A program made the translations under genes and the position numbers. A stretch of 64,000 bases of DNA, taken from NCBI RefSeq assembly GCF_014836715.1, contig NZ_JACSQI010000008.1:1-64000 (forward strand), read 5' to 3'. Source of the stretch: Escherichia whittamii (GTDB taxonomy: Bacteria > Pseudomonadota > Gammaproteobacteria > Enterobacterales > Enterobacteriaceae). Positions 19,073 through 35,529 of this stretch are shown here, piece after piece. The notes under the pieces were generated by a model. The model was not told the DNA's origin. It worked only from the letters and a program-made list of their open reading frames with translations, and made no database searches. Positions within the stretch are counted from its first letter, which is position 1. Every line of letters begins with the position of its first letter.

Positions 19073-19672
19073 TTAGCGCGCCCATTGACGGAACTTCTTA
19101 TAACGTAAGGCTAAAAGCAGTAATGCCAGCCCGGCGTAGATGATCGGCTGCGGTGAGATAACCTTCACTGACCACAGATAATGTATGGGGGCCAGGATCG
19201 CGACAAGATAGACGAAGTTATGCAATTGTTGCCAGTGTTTGCCTAGTTTTCGCTGTATCGCTTGTGTGGAAGTGAATGCTAAAGCAAGCAAAATCAACCA
19301 ACTGATAATACCCAGGGTTAAATAAGGTCGGGTGATTAATTCCTGACCTAATAACGGCAGATTGTTCACGCCAAGTTCCAGCAATGCATAACTGGTTAAG
19401 TGCAGCGTCGCCCAGGCGAAACACCATAAACCTAAAAGGCGGCGGGTGCGAATCAATAATGGCTGTTTAGCGTAGCGCGCCAGCGGAGTAATTAACAACG
19501 TCGCCAATAAAAATTTCAGCGCAGTCCGACCGGTAAAATGCTGAATATCTTTCACCGGGTCAGCACTTAACCCACCATGATTGATAGCCCAAACCAGCCA
19601 GACAAGCGGCAAAAATCCGGCAAGATGCAGGCAAATTTTCAGCCAGGTAATCTGTTTTGCAGTCAAACGCAC
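19073..19672 (-). CDS. msrQ: Heme-binding membrane subunit MsrQ (YedZ)
   Basis: This 199-residue inner-membrane b-type cytochrome passes quinol-derived electrons to periplasmic MsrP for repair of oxidised methionine. About six transmembrane helices are visible, with conserved histidines in [23 protein letters not shown] and APIHYLW. It starts with GTG immediately after the msrP stop (TAA GTG). It is about a dozen residues shorter at the C-terminus than the K-12 protein as I recall it. Confidence 0.94.
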   Translation of the reverse strand: MRLTAKQITWLKICLHLAGFLPLVWLVWAINHGGLSADPVKDIQHFTGRTALKFLLATLLITPLARYAKQPLLIRTRRLLGLWCFAWATLHLTSYALLELGVNNLPLLGQELITRPYLTLGIISWLILLALAFTSTQAIQRKLGKHWQQLHNFVYLVAILAPIHYLWSVKVISPQPIIYAGLALLLLALRYKKFRQWAR

Positions 19673-20695
<1,023 letters not shown>

Positions 20696-20774
20696 TCATG
20701 ATTACTATGGCAGGGAGAATGTCAAAGTGCTGCTAAAATTCGTTAACGATATGTAAATTATTTTATACTAACGC

Positions 20775-21749
20775 TTAGTTAATTTTTACCAGCGTACGGC
20801 CCTGGATCTGATTGTTAATAATGGCCTCGGCAAATTTTGGCGCATCAGCCAGGGAAATCTCTTTTGCAGCCTGTGAGTAGAATGATTCCGGTAAATCGGC
20901 AACCAGACGTTGCCAGGCTTGCGTACGGCGCTCTGCTGGGGTCATCACCGAATCCACGCCCTGCAAGCGAACGTTACGCAGGATAAACGGCATGACGGTG
21001 GTTGGCAGGGTAAAACCGCCAGCCAGACCACACGCTGCCACACAGCCGCCGTAGTTCATTTGCGCAAGCACTTTAGCCAGCACTTTGTCGCCCACGGTGT
21101 CAACAGCGCCGGCCCAAAGCTGTTTTTCCAGTGGGCGGGATTCAGCAAATTCATCACGCGGCAGAATTCGGCTGGCGCCTAAACTTTTCAGATACTCATG
21201 GGTGCTTTCGCGACCAGAAACGGCAACCACCTGATATCCCAGCTTATGCAACAGCGCCACGGCGGTGCTGCCGACGCCGCCACTAGCGCCCGTTACCACA
21301 ATCTCGCCATCTTGCGGACGAATACCAGCATCTTCCAGTGCCAGCACGCACAGCATGGCTGTAAACCCGGCAGTACCAATAATCATCGCTTTACGCGCGT
21401 CCAGACCTTGCGGCATGGCAACCAACCAGTCGCCTTTCACGCGCGCTTGTTCTGCCAGTCCGCCCCAATGATTTTCACCAACACCCCAGCCTGTGAGTAA
21501 CACTTCCTGACCAGTATGAAAACGAGGATCTTCGCTGGTGCGTACGGTTCCGGCGAAGTCGATGCCAGGAATCATCGGAAAATTGCGGATTATTTTTCCT
21601 TTACCGGTTATTGCCAGCGCATCTTTATAATTCAGGCTCGACCAGTGGATATCGACCGTCACATCGCCTTCCGGCAGGCGACTTGCGTCCAGAGTCTGTA
21701 CAGATGCGAGGGTTTTGCCGTCCTGCTGTTCTAAAAGTAACGCCTGCAT
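20775..21749 (-). CDS. acuI: Acrylyl-CoA reductase (NADPH) AcuI/YhdH
   Basis: This 324-residue zinc-independent medium-chain reductase converts toxic acryloyl-CoA to propionyl-CoA. The N-terminal GroES-like domain includes LNYKDALAITG and IPGIDFAGTV. The NADPH Rossmann motif is VTGASGGVGSTAVALL. It is monocistronic and divergent from csrD. Confidence 0.95.
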   Translation of the reverse strand: MQALLLEQQDGKTLASVQTLDASRLPEGDVTVDIHWSSLNYKDALAITGKGKIIRNFPMIPGIDFAGTVRTSEDPRFHTGQEVLLTGWGVGENHWGGLAEQARVKGDWLVAMPQGLDARKAMIIGTAGFTAMLCVLALEDAGIRPQDGEIVVTGASGGVGSTAVALLHKLGYQVVAVSGRESTHEYLKSLGASRILPRDEFAESRPLEKQLWAGAVDTVGDKVLAKVLAQMNYGGCVAACGLAGGFTLPTTVMPFILRNVRLQGVDSVMTPAERRTQAWQRLVADLPESFYSQAAKEISLADAPKFAEAIINNQIQGRTLVKIN

Positions 21750-21900
21750 AAGAGGTCCTCATGTGCATGATGGATTGGAAAATAATTTCTGAAGACTATA
21801 CTCGCTAATTGAAAAGCAAAGCCGATGAAGCGCAATAAATTGCGAGATAAATCTGATTTGCTAGTATGCCCGCTTCCTCACTATCGGAGTTAACACAAGG

Positions 21901-23841
21901 ATGAGATTAACGACGAAATTTTCAGCCTTTGTCACGCTGCTCACTGGGCTAACGATCTTTGTGACTCTGATGGGCTGCTCGTTAAGTTTCTATAACGCGA
22001 TTCAGTATAAGTTTAGTCATCGCGTTCAGGCGGTGGCGACGGCGATCGATACGCATCTGGTGTCGTCTGATTTCAGCTCGCTGAGGCCACAAATCAGTGA
22101 ACTGATGATGTCGGCAGATATCGTTCGCGTGGACCTGTTGCATGATAACAAACAGGTTTATACCCTTTCCCGTCAGGGGAGTTACCGCCCTGTTGGCACC
22201 AGCGATCTGTTTCGCGAACTGACTGTTCCGTTAGTTAAACATCCGGGGATGTCGCTACGTCTGGTTTATCAGGACCCGATGGGAAACTATTTTCACTCGC
22301 TGATGACCACCGCGCCGCTCACTGGTGCAATTGGTTTTATCATTATTATGCTTTTCCTTGCAGTACGCTGGCTGCAGCGGCAACTTGCCGGGCAAGAACT
22401 ACTGGAAACCCGCTCGGCGCGCATCTTAAACGGGGAGCGTGGGCCGAATGTGCTTGGCTCCATCTATGAATGGCCGCCAGGGACCAGCAGTGCGCTGGAT
22501 ATGCTGCTTTCAGAAATTCAGAATGCGCGTGAACAGCACAGCCGTCTTGATACGCTGATTCGCTCTTACGCCGCGCAGGACATCAAAACCGGCCTCAATA
22601 ACCGTCTCTTTTTCGACAACCAGTTGGCTACATTACTGGAAGATCAAGAAAAGGTAGGGACTCACGGGATCGTGATGATGATCCGTCTGCCTGATTTCAA
22701 TATGTTGAGCGACACGTGGGGACACAGCCAGGCCGAAGAACAGCTCTTCGCTCTGACAAATCTACTGTCGACATTTATGATGCGCTATCCAGGCGCACTG
22801 CTGGCGCGCTATCACCGTAGCGATTTTGCCGCGCTGTTGCCGCACCGGACATTAAAAGAGGCGGAGAGCATTGCCGGGCAGTTGATCAAAGCGATTGATA
22901 CCTTGCCGAGCAATAAAATGCTCGATCGTGAAGATATGATTCATATCGGCATCTGTGCCTGGCGTAGCGGCCAGGAAACAGAACAGGTGATGGAACATGC
23001 CGAATCCGCCACGCGTAATGCGGGATTACAGGGTGGTAATAGCTGGGCGATTTACGATGACTCATTACCAGAAAAAGGGCGCGGCAACGTTCGCTGGCGT
23101 ACGCTAATCGAACAAATGTTGAGTCGTGGCGGTCCGCGGCTTTATCAAAAACCTGCGGTCACCCGGGAGGGGCAGGTTCATCATCGCGAAATTATGTGTC
23201 GTATCTTTGATGGTAATGAAGAGGTTAGCTCGGCGGAATATATGCCGATGGTGTTGCAGTTTGGTTTATCGGAAGAGTATGACCGCCTGCAAATCAGTCG
23301 TCTCATCCCGCTGCTACGCTATTGGCCGCAAGAAAATCTGGCGATTCAGGTGACCGTTGAGTCGTTGATCCGCCCGCGTTTCCAGCGTTGGCTGCGCGAT
23401 ACGTTGATGCAGTGTGAAAAATCGCAACGAAAACGCATAATTATTGAACTTGCAGAGGCTGATGTTGGTCAACATATCGGTCGCTTGCAACCTGTCATTC
23501 GTTTGGTGAATGCTTTAGGGGTTCGAGTCGCCGTTAACCAGGCTGGATTGACGCTGGTAAGTACCAGTTGGATCAAAGAACTTAATGTCGAATTACTCAA
23601 GCTTCATCCGGGGCTGGTAAGAAATATTGAGAAGCGAACGGAAAACCAATTGTTGGTTCAGAGCATGGTAGAAGCCTGTTCCGGGACCAACACCCAGGTT
23701 TACGCGACTGGTGTACGTTCGCGAAGCGAGTGGCAGACCCTGATTCAGCGCGGGGTTTTGGGTGGTCAGGGGGATTTTTTCGCGTCCTCACAGCCACTTG
23801 ATACTAACGTGAAAAAATATTCACAAAGATACTCGGTTTAA
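21901..23841 (+). CDS. csrD: RNase E specificity factor for CsrB/CsrC decay, CsrD
   Basis: This 646-residue membrane protein targets the sRNAs CsrB and CsrC for RNase E cleavage. Two transmembrane segments (about residues 10-30 and 139-158) flank a periplasmic part. A HAMP-like linker, a degenerate GGDEF domain (HRSDF in place of GGDEF) and a degenerate EAL domain (EIM in place of EAL) follow. Both catalytic motifs are lost, which agrees with CsrD neither making nor degrading cyclic-di-GMP. It is followed by a 305-bp gap and mreB. Confidence 0.96.
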   Translation: MRLTTKFSAFVTLLTGLTIFVTLMGCSLSFYNAIQYKFSHRVQAVATAIDTHLVSSDFSSLRPQISELMMSADIVRVDLLHDNKQVYTLSRQGSYRPVGTSDLFRELTVPLVKHPGMSLRLVYQDPMGNYFHSLMTTAPLTGAIGFIIIMLFLAVRWLQRQLAGQELLETRSARILNGERGPNVLGSIYEWPPGTSSALDMLLSEIQNAREQHSRLDTLIRSYAAQDIKTGLNNRLFFDNQLATLLEDQEKVGTHGIVMMIRLPDFNMLSDTWGHSQAEEQLFALTNLLSTFMMRYPGALLARYHRSDFAALLPHRTLKEAESIAGQLIKAIDTLPSNKMLDREDMIHIGICAWRSGQETEQVMEHAESATRNAGLQGGNSWAIYDDSLPEKGRGNVRWRTLIEQMLSRGGPRLYQKPAVTREGQVHHREIMCRIFDGNEEVSSAEYMPMVLQFGLSEEYDRLQISRLIPLLRYWPQENLAIQVTVESLIRPRFQRWLRDTLMQCEKSQRKRIIIELAEADVGQHIGRLQPVIRLVNALGVRVAVNQAGLTLVSTSWIKELNVELLKLHPGLVRNIEKRTENQLLVQSMVEACSGTNTQVYATGVRSRSEWQTLIQRGVLGGQGDFFASSQPLDTNVKKYSQRYSV

Positions 23842-25190
<1,349 letters not shown>

Positions 25191-25255
25191 TCGGATGCAG
25201 GCAGGGGAAGCATCTGTTCATCCTGCCTGGTCTGATACGAGAATACGCATAACTT

Positions 25256-26814
<1,559 letters not shown>

Positions 26815-26822
26815 AGGTTTCT

Positions 26823-27416
26823 ATGACTTCTCTGTATTTAGCTTCCGGTTCTCCGCGTCGGCAGGAGTTACTTGCGCAACTTGGCGTTTCCTTTGAACGT
26901 ATCGTTACGGGCATTGAGGAGCAACGTTTTCCGCAGGAGAGCGCGCAGCAATACGTTGTGCGTCTGGCGCGCGAGAAAGCTCAGGCGGGCGTCGCGCAAG
27001 CCGCGCAGGATCTCCCGGTGCTGGGTGCAGATACCATTGTGATTCTGAACGGCGAAGTACTGGAGAAACCGCGCGATGCAGGTCATGCGGTACAGATGTT
27101 GCGCAAATTATCGGGGCAGACCCATCAGGTAATGACAGCTGTGGCACTGGCCGACAGTCAGTACATTCTCGATTGTCTGGTGGTGACCGATGTGACTTTC
27201 AGAACGTTAACAGATGAAGATATCGCGGGCTATGTCGCCAGCGGTGAACCGTTAGATAAAGCAGGTGCATACGGTATTCAGGGGCTTGGTGGTTGTTTTG
27301 TCAGGAAGATAAATGGCAGCTATCACGCCGTAGTCGGCTTACCGCTGGTTGAAACGTGTGAATTATTGAGTAATTTTAACGCACTGCGTGAGAAAAGGGA
27401 TAAACATGACGGCTGA
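26823..27416 (+). CDS. maf: Nucleoside triphosphate pyrophosphatase (Maf/YhdE)
   Basis: This 197-residue enzyme hydrolyses non-canonical and canonical dTTP/UTP-type nucleotides, acting as a house-cleaning enzyme. It begins [17 protein letters not shown], the Maf signature. The metal/catalytic residues lie in VLGADTIV and [13 protein letters not shown] choose this ATG over one 20 codons upstream that would lie inside mreD. Its 3' end overlaps rng by 11 nt. Confidence 0.95.
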   Translation: MTSLYLASGSPRRQELLAQLGVSFERIVTGIEEQRFPQESAQQYVVRLAREKAQAGVAQAAQDLPVLGADTIVILNGEVLEKPRDAGHAVQMLRKLSGQTHQVMTAVALADSQYILDCLVVTDVTFRTLTDEDIAGYVASGEPLDKAGAYGIQGLGGCFVRKINGSYHAVVGLPLVETCELLSNFNALREKRDKHDG

Positions 27417-28875
27417 ATTGTTGGTAAACGTAACGCCTTCGGAAACACGAGTGGCGTATATTGATGGCGGTATTCTGCAGGAAATTCATATTGAACGTGA
27501 GGCGCGACGCGGAATAGTAGGCAATATCTACAAGGGTCGTGTAAGTCGTGTACTTCCGGGTATGCAGGCGGCTTTTGTAGATATTGGGCTGGATAAAGCT
27601 GCGTTTCTACACGCTTCTGACATCATGCCGCACACCGAATGTGTGGCGGGGGAAGAACAAAAGCAGTTCACGGTGCGCGACATTTCGGAACTGGTCCGGC
27701 AGGGGCAAGATCTGATGGTGCAGGTGGTGAAAGATCCTCTGGGTACTAAAGGCGCGCGCCTGACCACGGACATCACGCTGCCTTCCCGTTACCTGGTATT
27801 TATGCCAGGAGCGTCACACGTAGGGGTTTCCCAACGCATTGAAAGTGAATCCGAACGTGATCGCCTGAAAAAAGTGGTCGCCGAGTATTGCGACGAGCAG
27901 GGCGGATTTATCATCCGTACTGCGGCAGAAGGCGTAGGCGAAGCTGAACTCGCCTCCGATGCCGCTTATCTGAAGCGTGTCTGGACCAAAGTCATGGAGC
28001 GTAAAAAGCGCCCACAGACGCGTTATCAACTGTATGGTGAACTGGCGCTGGCGCAGCGTGTGCTGCGTGATTTTGCCGATGCCGAGCTGGATCGCATTCG
28101 CGTTGACTCACGCCTGACTTACGAAGCATTACTTGAGTTCACTTCGGAATACATCCCCGAGATGACCAGCAAGCTGGAGCATTACACGGGGCGCCAGCCG
28201 ATTTTCGATCTCTTTGATGTCGAAAACGAGATTCAGCGGGCGCTGGAACGCAAAGTTGAGTTGAAGTCTGGCGGTTATCTGATTATCGACCAGACCGAAG
28301 CGATGACCACCGTGGATATCAATACTGGGGCGTTTGTCGGTCATCGCAATCTGGACGACACCATCTTCAATACCAATATTGAGGCGACGCAGGCCATTGC
28401 TCGCCAGCTACGGTTGCGTAACCTGGGCGGGATTATCATTATTGATTTCATCGACATGAATAATGAAGATCACCGTCGTCGGGTACTGCATTCGCTGGAG
28501 CAGGCGTTGAGCAAAGACCGGGTGAAAACCAGCGTTAACGGCTTTTCGGCGCTGGGGCTGGTGGAAATGACGCGTAAACGCACCCGCGAAAGCATTGAAC
28601 ATGTACTGTGTAACGAATGCCCAACTTGCCACGGCCGCGGAACGGTGAAAACCGTGGAAACGGTATGCTATGAAATTATGCGTGAGATTGTTCGCGTACA
28701 CCATGCTTACGACTCCGACCGTTTCCTGGTCTATGCTTCTCCAGCGGTTGCTGAAGCGTTGAAAGGCGAAGAGTCGCACTCGCTGGCAGAAGTAGAAATT
28801 TTTGTGGGTAAGCAGGTTAAAGTACAAATCGAACCGCTCTACAACCAGGAGCAGTTTGACGTCGTCATGATGTAA
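27406..28875 (+). CDS. rng: Ribonuclease G
   Basis: This 489-residue endoribonuclease matures the 5' end of 16S rRNA and degrades some mRNAs. It has an S1 domain near the N-terminus ([21 protein letters not shown]), an RNase H-like region and a DNase I-like catalytic part with [13 protein letters not shown]. The zinc-link cysteines are in [12 protein letters not shown]. It lacks the long C-terminal scaffold of RNase E, as expected. It overlaps maf and precedes yhdP. Confidence 0.97.
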   Translation: MTAELLVNVTPSETRVAYIDGGILQEIHIEREARRGIVGNIYKGRVSRVLPGMQAAFVDIGLDKAAFLHASDIMPHTECVAGEEQKQFTVRDISELVRQGQDLMVQVVKDPLGTKGARLTTDITLPSRYLVFMPGASHVGVSQRIESESERDRLKKVVAEYCDEQGGFIIRTAAEGVGEAELASDAAYLKRVWTKVMERKKRPQTRYQLYGELALAQRVLRDFADAELDRIRVDSRLTYEALLEFTSEYIPEMTSKLEHYTGRQPIFDLFDVENEIQRALERKVELKSGGYLIIDQTEAMTTVDINTGAFVGHRNLDDTIFNTNIEATQAIARQLRLRNLGGIIIIDFIDMNNEDHRRRVLHSLEQALSKDRVKTSVNGFSALGLVEMTRKRTRESIEHVLCNECPTCHGRGTVKTVETVCYEIMREIVRVHHAYDSDRFLVYASPAVAEALKGEESHSLAEVEIFVGKQVKVQIEPLYNQEQFDVVMM

Positions 28876-28942
28876 ACAAATGCTGGGCCGCCATCCGGCA
28901 AAGGTTTTTTGAGTCACATTTTTAGCAGACAAGGAGTGACGG

Positions 28943-31900
28943 GTGAGGCGATTGCCGGGGATTTTACTGCTTACTGGAGCCGCGCTCGTTGTGATCACCG
29001 CGCTGCTGGTCAGCGGCCTGCGTATTGCTTTGCCGCACCTTGATGCCTGGCGTCCAGAAATCCTCAAGAAAATTGAATCCGCTACCGGCATGCCGGTGGA
29101 AGCCAGTCAGCTTTCCGCCAGCTGGCAGAATTTTGGCCCCACGCTTGAAGCTCACGACATTCGTGCGGAGCTGAAAGATGGTGGCGAGTTTTCCGTCAAG
29201 CGCTTCACTCTCGCGCTGGATGTCTGGCAGAGCCTGCTGCATATGCGCTGGCAGTTTCGCGATCTTACTTTCTGGCAATTACGTTTTCGCACCAATACGC
29301 CCATCACAAGTAGCGGCGGCAACGACAGCCTTGAAGCCAGCCGTATCAGCGATCTTTTTCTCCATCAATTCGATCACTTCGATCTCCGCGATAGTGAAGT
29401 CAGCTTTCTGACGCCATCCGGTCAACGCGCGGAACTGGCGATCCCACAACTCACCTGGCTTAATGACCCGCGTCGTCACCGCGCGGAAGGCCAGGTAAGT
29501 CTCTCCAGCCTGACCGGGCAGCACGGCGTGATGCAAGTTCGCATGGATTTGCGTGATGATGAAGGGTTGTTAAGTAACGGTCGCGTCTGGCTACAGGCTG
29601 ATGATATTGACCTGAAGCCGTGGCTGGGCAAATGGATGCAGGACAACATTGCACTGGAAACGGCGCAATTCTCCCTTGAAGGCTGGATGACGATCGACAA
29701 AGGCGATGTGACCGGCGGCGACGTCTGGCTGAAACAGGGCGGTGCCAGCTGGTTGGGCGAGAAGCAAATGCATTCACTGTCGGTCGATAATCTCACCGCA
29801 CACATTACGCGTGAACATCCTGGCTGGCAGTTTTCTATTCCCGATACCCGTATCACGATGGATGGCAAACGCTGGCCGAGTGGGGCATTGACGCTTGCCT
29901 GGATGCCGGAACAGGACGTTGGTGGAAAGAATAATACACGCAGTGATGAACTGCGGATCCGTGCCAGCAATCTGGAACTGGCGGGGCTGGAAGGCGTACG
30001 TCCGCTGGCAGCGAAGCTTTCTCCTGCGCTGGGAGACATCTGGCGGTCAACACAACCGCGCGGCAAAATTAACACGCTGGCGCTGGATATCCCGCTTCAG
30101 GCGGCTGAAAAGACCCGTTTTCAGGCATCGTGGAGCGATCTGGCCTGGAAACAATGGAAATTATTGCCAGGTGCGGAACACTTCTCCGGGACGCTTTCCG
30201 GTAGCGTCGAGAATGGTTTGCTTACCGTGTCGATGAAAAAGGCAAAGATGCCTTACGAAACCGTTTTCCGCGCACCGTTGGAAATTGCTGACGGTAAGGC
30301 GACCCTAAGCTGGCTGAATAACGACAAAGGTTTCCAGCTTGATGGCCGCAACATTGATGTTAAAGCCAAAGCTGTCCATGCACGCGGCGGTTTCCGTTAC
30401 CTGCAACCGGCTAATGATGAACCCTGGCTGGGCATTCTGGCTGGTATCAGTACCGATGATGGTTCACAGGCGTGGCGCTATTTCCCGGAAAATCTGATGG
30501 GGAAAGAGTTAGTCGATTACTTAAGTGGCGCAATTCAGGGCGGTGAAGCGGATAACGCGACGCTGGTTTATGGCGGCAATCCGCATCTTTTCCCCTACAA
30601 ACACAACGAAGGTCAGTTTGAGGTGCTGGTGCCGCTGCGTAACGCGAAGTTTGCCTTCCAGCCAGACTGGCCAGCGTTAACTAATCTTGATATTGAACTG
30701 GACTTCATAAACGACGGTTTATGGATGAAAACCGATGGCGTCAATCTGGGCGGCGTGCGCGCGAGTAATCTCACCGCAGTGATCCCTGACTACTCGAAAG
30801 AAAAATTGCTGATTGATGCTGACATTAAAGGTCCGGGCAAAGCTGTTGGTCCTTACTTTGATGAGACGCCGCTGAAAGACTCTCTGGGGGCAACCCTGCA
30901 AGAACTCCAGCTCGACGGCGATGTGAATGCTCGCTTACATCTCGATATTCCACTGAACGGCGAACTGGTTACAGCGAAAGGCGACGTGACGCTGCGTAAT
31001 AACAGTCTGTTTATCAAACCACTTGATAGCACACTGAAAAATTTGAGCGGCAAATTCAGCTTTATCAATGGCGATCTGCAAAGCGAACCACTGACAGCAA
31101 GCTGGTTTAATCAGCCACTGAACGTAGATTTTTCTACCAAAGAAGGGGCAAAAGCCTACCAGGTTGCGGTGAATCTCAACGGTAACTGGCAACCGGCGAA
31201 AACTGGCGTTCTGCCTGAAGCGGTGAATGAAGCGTTAAGCGGCAGCGTGGCCTGGGATGGTAAAGTGGGCATTGAACTGCCTTATCATGCTGGCGCAACG
31301 TATAACGTAGAACTAAACGGTGATCTGAAGAATGTGAGTAGTCACTTACCTTCGCCGTTAGCCAAACCCGCTGGCGAACCGCTACCAGTTAATATTAAGG
31401 TCGATGGCAACCTCAATAGCTTTGAATTAACCGGACAGGCTGGCGCGGATAACCATTTCAACAGCCGCTGGTTGCTCGGTCAAAAGCTGACGCTCGATCG
31501 CGCTATCTGGGCGGCAGACAGTAAAACGCTTCCACCGTTACCGGAACAAAGTGGTGTTGAGTTAAATATGCCACCGATGGATGGTGCCGAGTGGCTGGCA
31601 CTTTTCCAGAAAGGCGCGACGGATAAAGTCGGTAGTGCGGTGAGTTTTCCCCAGCACATTACGTTGCGTACGCCCGCGTTGTCGTTGGGAAATCAGCAAT
31701 GGAATAACCTGAGTATTGTTTCGCAACCGATGGCAAATGGCACTCAGATCGAGGCGCAAGGACGTGAAATCAACGCTACGCTGGCAATGCGCAATAACGC
31801 GCCGTGGCTGGCGACTATTAAATATCTCTATTACAACCCCAGCGTGGCGAAAACCAGTGGTGACTCCACGCCGTCGTCACCTTTCCCGACAACGGAGCAC

Positions 31901-32743
31901 ATTAGCTTCCGTGGCTGGCCGGATGTGCAAATACGTTGCGCAGAATGTTGGTTCTGGGGGCAAAAACTCGGTCGCATCGACAGCGATATCACCATTTCCG
32001 GCGATACATTAACGCTGGCTAACGGGCTTATTGATACCGGCTTTTCACGGCTTTCTGCCGATGGCGAGTGGGTCAACAATCCGGGTAACGAACGCACCTC
32101 GCTGAAAGGAAAACTACGCGGGCAGAAAATTGATGCCGCTGCTGAATTTTTTGGTGTCACGACGCCAATACGCCAGTCGTCATTTAATGTGGATTACGAT
32201 TTACACTGGCGTAAAGCGCCATGGCAGCCGGATGAGGCAACGTTGAATGGCATCATCCATACTCAACTGGGCAAAGGTGAAATTACCGACATCAGCACCG
32301 GACACGCCGGGCAATTGCTGCGCTTATTGAGCGTCGATGCTCTGATGCGTAAGCTGCGCTTTGATTTCAGGGATACCTTTGGCGAAGGTTTCTATTTTGA
32401 CTCTATTCGCAGCACGGCGTGGATTAAAGACGGTGTTATGCACACTGATGACACGCTGGTGGATGGCCTGGAAGCGGATATCGCCATGAAAGGGTCGGTG
32501 AATCTGGTACGCCGCGATCTGAATATGGAGGCGGTTGTCGCACCAGAAATTTCTGCAACGGTGGGTGTGGCCGCGGCCTTTGCGGTTAACCCCATTGTTG
32601 GCGCGGCAGTTTTTGCCGCCAGTAAAGTGCTGGGGCCGCTGTGGAGCAAAGTCTCCATTTTGCGCTATCACATTTCTGGTCCGCTGGACGATCCGCAAAT
32701 CAACGAAGTATTGCGCCAACCGCGTAAAGAAAAAGCGCAATGA
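28943..32743 (+). CDS. yhdP: AsmA-like envelope phospholipid transport protein YhdP
   Basis: This 1266-residue protein has a single N-terminal transmembrane helix (about residues 6-25) and a very long periplasmic beta-rich body ending in an AsmA-like C-terminal region. In E. coli YhdP acts with TamB and YdbH in bridging phospholipid flow to the outer membrane. It starts with GTG, preceded by AAGGAG. Length equals K-12 YhdP. Confidence 0.96.
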   Translation: MRRLPGILLLTGAALVVITALLVSGLRIALPHLDAWRPEILKKIESATGMPVEASQLSASWQNFGPTLEAHDIRAELKDGGEFSVKRFTLALDVWQSLLHMRWQFRDLTFWQLRFRTNTPITSSGGNDSLEASRISDLFLHQFDHFDLRDSEVSFLTPSGQRAELAIPQLTWLNDPRRHRAEGQVSLSSLTGQHGVMQVRMDLRDDEGLLSNGRVWLQADDIDLKPWLGKWMQDNIALETAQFSLEGWMTIDKGDVTGGDVWLKQGGASWLGEKQMHSLSVDNLTAHITREHPGWQFSIPDTRITMDGKRWPSGALTLAWMPEQDVGGKNNTRSDELRIRASNLELAGLEGVRPLAAKLSPALGDIWRSTQPRGKINTLALDIPLQAAEKTRFQASWSDLAWKQWKLLPGAEHFSGTLSGSVENGLLTVSMKKAKMPYETVFRAPLEIADGKATLSWLNNDKGFQLDGRNIDVKAKAVHARGGFRYLQPANDEPWLGILAGISTDDGSQAWRYFPENLMGKELVDYLSGAIQGGEADNATLVYGGNPHLFPYKHNEGQFEVLVPLRNAKFAFQPDWPALTNLDIELDFINDGLWMKTDGVNLGGVRASNLTAVIPDYSKEKLLIDADIKGPGKAVGPYFDETPLKDSLGATLQELQLDGDVNARLHLDIPLNGELVTAKGDVTLRNNSLFIKPLDSTLKNLSGKFSFINGDLQSEPLTASWFNQPLNVDFSTKEGAKAYQVAVNLNGNWQPAKTGVLPEAVNEALSGSVAWDGKVGIELPYHAGATYNVELNGDLKNVSSHLPSPLAKPAGEPLPVNIKVDGNLNSFELTGQAGADNHFNSRWLLGQKLTLDRAIWAADSKTLPPLPEQSGVELNMPPMDGAEWLALFQKGATDKVGSAVSFPQHITLRTPALSLGNQQWNNLSIVSQPMANGTQIEAQGREINATLAMRNNAPWLATIKYLYYNPSVAKTSGDSTPSSPFPTTEHISFRGWPDVQIRCAECWFWGQKLGRIDSDITISGDTLTLANGLIDTGFSRLSADGEWVNNPGNERTSLKGKLRGQKIDAAAEFFGVTTPIRQSSFNVDYDLHWRKAPWQPDEATLNGIIHTQLGKGEITDISTGHAGQLLRLLSVDALMRKLRFDFRDTFGEGFYFDSIRSTAWIKDGVMHTDDTLVDGLEADIAMKGSVNLVRRDLNMEAVVAPEISATVGVAAAFAVNPIVGAAVFAASKVLGPLWSKVSILRYHISGPLDDPQINEVLRQPRKEKAQ

Positions 32744-32817
32744 TTTGACGATGGCGCGTAATTGCCCCAATCTCAGTAGAGAGTCATTGCCAAATGCTAA
32801 TGAGCCGGAACATAACC

Positions 32818-32852
32818 GTAGGCCGGATAAGGCGTTTGCGCCACATCCGGCA
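32818..32852 (+). repeat. REP (palindromic unit) element between yhdP and tldD
   Basis: The sequence GTAGGCCGGATAAGGCGTTT, then GCGCCACATCCGGCA, is a typical enterobacterial REP sequence with an imperfect hairpin. It lies in the 155-bp gap before tldD and may stabilise upstream mRNA or end it weakly. Confidence 0.85.
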
Positions 32853-32883
32853 GCCGTAAAAAATCCTCTACCGAAGTAACTAA

Positions 32884-34344
<1,461 letters not shown>

Positions 34345-34350
34345 TCTATC

Positions 34351-34410
34351 CAGGCCGATAAGCGTCGCATCAGGCATTGGTTGCCGGATGCGGCGCTTAC
34401 CGGCCTACGC
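34351..34410. repeat. BIME (two REP units in opposite orientation) between tldD and aaeR
   Basis: Two REP-like units face each other: GGCCGATAAGCGTCGCATCA at 34353-34372 and TTGCCGGATGCGGCGCTTAC at 34380-34399, followed by CGGCCTACG. The pair lies between the convergent tldD and aaeR stop codons, the usual position of such elements. Confidence 0.88.
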
Positions 34411-34417
34411 ACATGAA

Positions 34418-35347
34418 TTACTGCTCTTTCCCGCGCCCGTGCATCTCCTGAAACAACTTACCGACCTCGACAAAATAATCCGTCAGTGAGTTGATCACGA
34501 CCTGCACCTTCAGTGGCAGCTTATCTTTTTCGGTATACAAGGCATAAACCGGGCGTGGATCCGACTGATAACGCGGCAGCAGGATTTCCAGCTCCCCACG
34601 ATTGATCTCATTGATCACCCACATCAGCGGTACATACGCGATCCCGGCGCCTGCCGTTAACCAGCGCACCAGCGTCATCGGATCGTTAGTAACAAACCGT
34701 CCCTGCGGGATAAGGCGAGTCGAGATCCCTTCTGGCGCGATCAGTTCAAATTCATTGTCCGGACGCACACTGTATTCCAGCCACGAATGACTACTTAAAT
34801 CGGCGGGTTTTTCCGGTACGCCATACTGTGTGAGATAGCTTTTAGCAGCGCACACCACCATCGGCATCGCCCCCAGGCGGCGGGAAAACAGGCTGGAATC
34901 CTGCAACGCTCCTACGCGGATCACCACATCCAGACCGTCGGCAATCAGGTCGGGTGCAGGAATTCCGGTAACCAGATTGACGCTTAAACCTGGGTACTCT
35001 TTCAACATTTTTGCCGTCAGCCCGGCGAGAACATTTTGAGCCATAGTTGAAGAACAGCCAATGCGCAGCGTCCCGATAGGCGTGTTATTGAAGGCGTACA
35101 ACTGCTCATGAACATCCCGCACTTCATGGAGCATCCGACGACAGCCCTGGTAGTAAATTCTACCTGCTTCGGTCAGACCAATGCTGCGCGTGCTGCGGTT
35201 TAGCAGCTTCACCTGCAGCTCATCTTCCAGTTTAGACACCGTCTGACTGATGGATGATACGCTCATTTGAAGCTGTCTGGCGGCGGCGGTAAACGAACCA
35301 AATTCAACCACTTTGGCGAAAACCGACATGCGTTTTAGTCGTTCCAT
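34418..35347 (-). CDS. aaeR: LysR-family regulator AaeR
   Basis: This 309-residue regulator has an N-terminal winged helix-turn-helix (about residues 1-60, GSFTAAARQLQMSVSSISQTV) and a periplasmic-binding-like effector domain. It is divergent from aaeXAB, which E. coli AaeR induces with hydroxybenzoates. Confidence 0.95.
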   Translation of the reverse strand: MERLKRMSVFAKVVEFGSFTAAARQLQMSVSSISQTVSKLEDELQVKLLNRSTRSIGLTEAGRIYYQGCRRMLHEVRDVHEQLYAFNNTPIGTLRIGCSSTMAQNVLAGLTAKMLKEYPGLSVNLVTGIPAPDLIADGLDVVIRVGALQDSSLFSRRLGAMPMVVCAAKSYLTQYGVPEKPADLSSHSWLEYSVRPDNEFELIAPEGISTRLIPQGRFVTNDPMTLVRWLTAGAGIAYVPLMWVINEINRGELEILLPRYQSDPRPVYALYTEKDKLPLKVQVVINSLTDYFVEVGKLFQEMHGRGKEQ

Positions 35348-35529
35348 TATTCACTCTGACTTAAAAGTGATTTAGATCACATAATATAGATAACAGCATA
35401 ACAGTTACGCTAATATATTAAATATCAATCTACAGCAATGTTGCTCTCGCCCGGCTTTCCATGCCCTTCTCTGCGGCGACAGATGCTGAAAATAACAACA
35501 CCTGCTCTCTCTATACAACCAAGGTCAAC

